DNA of 64,000 nucleotides from Caenorhabditis remanei (taxonomy: Eukaryota; Nematoda; Chromadorea; Rhabditida; Rhabditidae): contig NC_071330.1 of the NCBI RefSeq assembly GCF_010183535.1, positions 7,855,717-7,919,716 on the forward strand. The letters are read 5' to 3'. This document shows positions 62,906-64,000 of this stretch, one piece after another. A program made the translations under genes and the position numbers. The notes beneath the pieces are model-generated. The model saw nothing but the letters and a program-made list of their open reading frames with translations. It had not been told where the DNA came from and did no database searches. The first letter of the stretch is position 1, and each line of letters opens with the position of its first letter.

Positions 62906-64000
62906 ATGGAACCAAAGTCAATATTTCTACTGGGTTTATTGATGTTTCGAGTTGGAAGATTAATGAGAAATGAGAAATTAGCATGGAGTGCAGAATATGA
63001 GTCAAAGTAAGATTGAAATTAGAAGTTAATGGATTACTGTATTTCCCATTTTTCAGAAAGTATAAATCTTATCATAATACATCACTGTTTCTTACATTAC
63101 AATCTACGGGTACAGAAATGGTAAAACTTCTATGAAATAGACAAAAAATGTATTATATATTTTCAGACAAATTTATGCCATAAAAGTTGGTGTGACAATG
63201 TCGATGACGTGTTTGTTGTTCCACATCATTATGTTAATTGGCAAAAACCAACAGAACCCTGGTTGATTCATCATTTCTCGTAAGTTTTGGAAAAAATTAA
63301 AAAGATACTTGTATAGGATTAGATTTTTTTTAATGTTTCTGAATATATCTCTTGCTTTACTAGAATTTATTAAAAAATAACAATATCTGGAATCTGAACA
63401 TTTAAATTCACTTCAATTTATTAGCCAGATTCAAATAATTGTAACAAACAGTTCACTTCTATAATGCCTCATTACTTGCTGAAGTGGTTAGTTCATTTGA
63501 ATTAAACATGGCATCTGAACTTCAATACAGAAAATTAATCTGAATTAGAATTCCTTCGTAAAACACCATCTCGGTTTCCTAGAAAATAGATATACTCCTA
63601 GGTTGGTATTTAGTTCTTTACCTTCTTTGAATTTTTTATTTCGAAGCGAACTAGAAACTGGTTTTACATACGCTCGGTTTTTTTCAATTTCAGAAAAATG
63701 ATTCTCCATACTCGTCGCCTGCCTCATCAAGCCGAATGGTATATGTTTGCCTTCGATAATAATTATATTTTCGTTGAACGTCTAGTCAAAGAGTTGTCGA
63801 AATTCGATGCACATCTTCCTATTTATACAATCCTCCGTGATTCGAACACAGATGTTAGTCTGAAAACCTACATTTTCTCAAGTACTGTATTATTTTCAGA
63901 TTCCACACAAACCTGTCTTGATACTATCTCGCTTTGCTTTGAATACTTTCTATGATATGCAAGAAGAAAATTGTTCTGAAAATGCTGAAAGTGTTGAAGA
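62906..64000 (+). CDS. C1GALT1/COSMC-like type II membrane protein (GT31 fold), 5' part
   Basis: Exons 62906-63006, 63057-63120, 63167-63279, 63694-63853 and 63900 to the right edge, in consistent phase (about 180 codons seen). The N-terminus MEPKSIFLLGLLMFRVGRLM is a signal anchor for the ER/Golgi. Then SLFLTLQST and LCHKSWCDNVDDVFVV match the strand and Trp-Cys-Asp block of core-1 beta-1,3-galactosyltransferases, and AEWYMFAFDNNYIFVERL matches their DWFLKADDDTYVIVENL-type block. The metal-binding DDD is FDNN here, so catalysis is doubtful and a COSMC-like chaperone role is possible. The next exon keeps LILSRFALNTFYDM, where the family has its GG-x-x-S/A region. Family assignment is by eye; enzyme versus chaperone is undecided. 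Confidence 0.75.

Noticed and set aside
1..64000. tRNA, rRNA or CRISPR features
   Set aside because: No A/B-box pairs with a cloverleaf, no rRNA-like blocks and no regularly spaced direct repeats with unique spacers were found. The GGTTCGA-like word near 19104 and the TTCGAATCC near 41664 have no tRNA arms around them.

Overview
This window is nuclear DNA of a Caenorhabditis nematode. The evidence is AT-rich sequence, many short introns with TTTTCAG-type acceptors, likely trans-splice acceptors just before start codons, dispersed foldback repeats, and a rabphilin (rbf-1) gene lying tail to tail with an ISWI remodeller (isw-1). From memory, rbf-1 and isw-1 are neighbours on C. elegans chromosome III. 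The repeats and the layout at the left edge suggest a relative of C. elegans, but I cannot name the species from sequence alone.

Layout, left to right. (1) Positions 1-879, minus strand: the first four coding exons of a class B (secretin-type) neuropeptide receptor, best matched to the PDF receptor pdfr-1; the gene runs off the left edge. (2) About 0.9-21.8 kb: mostly non-coding DNA between two divergent neuronal genes. It holds an interrupted intronless ORF at 1.5 kb, a GC-rich structured block at 4.45-4.68 kb and a foldback at 18.8 kb. (3) 21.8-52.2 kb, plus strand: rbf-1, with a compact 3' body (46.4-52.0 kb) and several alternative 5' starts, all leaving the donor in the same codon phase. 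Its long introns hold a 396 bp foldback at 33.1 kb, a small inverted-repeat element at 38.9 kb and a puzzling coding-like stretch at 43.4-45.2 kb. (4) 52.37-58.26 kb, minus strand: isw-1, 14 coding exons and 1011 codons, fully reconstructed with consistent phases. (5) 53.43-55.39 kb, plus strand: a complete eight-exon gene of 536 codons inside one isw-1 intron, with a TIR-like N-terminal domain and a long disordered tail. (6) 58.5-61.1 kb: 184 bp tandem repeats followed by a 2.08 kb foldback element whose arms carry a minisatellite and whose core is full of C/G-tract motifs. (7) 62.9-64.0 kb, plus strand: the start of a C1GALT/COSMC-like type II membrane protein whose metal-binding motif is degenerate; it runs off the right edge.

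Functionally the left half is neuronal: peptide receptor signalling, and a RAB effector on synaptic or dense-core vesicles. The right half is housekeeping: chromatin remodelling and O-glycosylation. The most unusual items are the antisense nested TIR-like gene, whose 3' UTR must overlap an isw-1 exon, and the shared-phase battery of candidate rbf-1 first exons. All exon calls were made by eye from splice signals, frame and family similarity. No alignment or search was run.
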